64,000 nucleotides of DNA from Epiperipatus broadwayi (Eukaryota > Onychophora > Udeonychophora > Euonychophora > Peripatidae), in contig JAQFVV010006449.1 in NCBI GenBank assembly GCA_028023455.1, positions 604,812 to 668,811 of the forward strand, read 5' to 3'. The notes below the pieces were generated by a model. It searched no databases. It worked only from the letters and a program-made list of their open reading frames with translations, and was not told the origin of the DNA. Below, in pieces: positions 63,535 through 64,000 of this stretch. The translations under genes were made by a program, and so were the position numbers. How positions within the stretch are numbered: position 1 is the stretch's first letter; each line of letters opens with the position of its first letter.

Positions 63535-64000
63535 TATATAGCAGTGGTATATGAATATAGATATATATATATATATTTTTTTATCTTAGAAATTTAGGCA
63601 TTGTACTGTATATTATTTGATAGTATAATGTAAAAAAGAATTTATTTTGTATGGGTTTTACCAAAATTGGTTATTGTTTTCACTTCTCAATTTGATTTAA
63701 ATTTTTTTTAAAAAAAATATTTATTAAAAATCAGTTCTATAAAATACTGGCAATTATATTTTTTTTAAATTGAATATTTCTTGTAGATCAAAGTGGGTAG
63801 TGTTAAGATAAGAGTAGAAAATATTAGATAAATATAATAGGGACTAAAGTCAATAAACCAAAAACAATATTTAGGTTGTCTGAGGTATACTGAAAAGAGT
63901 CAGTGGGTAACAAAAAAGATAAAGCAAAACTTGCAGTGGCTTTTTTTAATAAAAGCTAGTGCAAATGAAGGGGTGAGGCTGATTGAAAATTCACTGCTCT
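62368..64000 (+). other. Protease intron 4, partial
   Basis: Starts GTATTA. It includes a dispersed repeat relative at about 62550-62620 (TGGGACAGACC, AGTGCTCAGCTTATATTGAG) and (TA)n tracts at 63488-63600. There is no GDSGGP-coding segment in any frame that I could see. Confidence 0.6.
63488..63600. repeat. (TA)n tracts
   Basis: 63488-63540 and shorter runs to about 63578, interrupted by GCAGTGGTATATGAATATAG. Confidence 0.9.

Overview
The window is nuclear DNA from a metazoan with a very AT-rich genome (by eye well under 30% GC). Evidence: GT-AG introns of several kilobases in a trypsin-like protease gene, several LINE families with APE-endonuclease or RT domains, an LTR retrotransposon, TA-target DNA transposon derivatives, tRNA-derived retroposons and long tri- and tetranucleotide microsatellites. 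There are no operons, Shine-Dalgarno sites or prokaryotic genes. The protease resembles invertebrate trypsins (no Cys before GWG). The species cannot be named from this sequence.

Layout. 245-6050: a nearly full-length, frameshifted LINE on the minus strand (copy 1). 6340-7000: hairpins, (TA)n tracts and a dispersed repeat. 7499-14618: an LTR retrotransposon on the minus strand with LTRs of about 2.56 kb, about 98.4% identical, flanking under 2 kb of internal DNA that holds only a gag-like frame with one stop. 14700-16140: an eroded LINE ORF1-like remnant. 16268-21740 and about 23207-26740: a diverged direct duplication, each copy carrying the 3' part of a second LINE family. Two TIR elements entered only the first copy, so the second preserves their empty sites. 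22123-22542: an intact coiled-coil ORF between the duplicates. 27370-28140: LINE tail sequence and (TTA)n. 28890-32250: a LINE remnant on the plus strand (copy 3). 32625-33400: a degenerate trinucleotide tract. 35666-36918: hairpins. 37203-40140: LINE copy 2, minus strand.

The only convincing host gene is a plus-strand S1A serine protease: exons 41089-41234, 46603-46691, 52945-53228 and 62192-62367. The first visible exon has the zymogen cleavage site, the second the catalytic His, the third the catalytic Asp, and the fourth ends just before the expected GDSGGP segment. The Ser exon lies beyond the window, and the signal-peptide exon is upstream and not identified. The introns (5.4, 6.3 and 9.0 kb) are packed with hairpins, retroposons, a third TIR element, LINE fragments (copy 4 and an RTE-type element) and microsatellites.

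The main interest is repeat biology: a gag-only LTR element with very long LTRs; three copies of a CACCTGGGTCT-TIR element with two readable empty sites; a near-perfect 732-bp foldback 116 bp downstream of a protease exon, with related sequences elsewhere in the same gene; and LINE tails that seem to seed the trinucleotide arrays. I found no evidence of a new multi-gene system.
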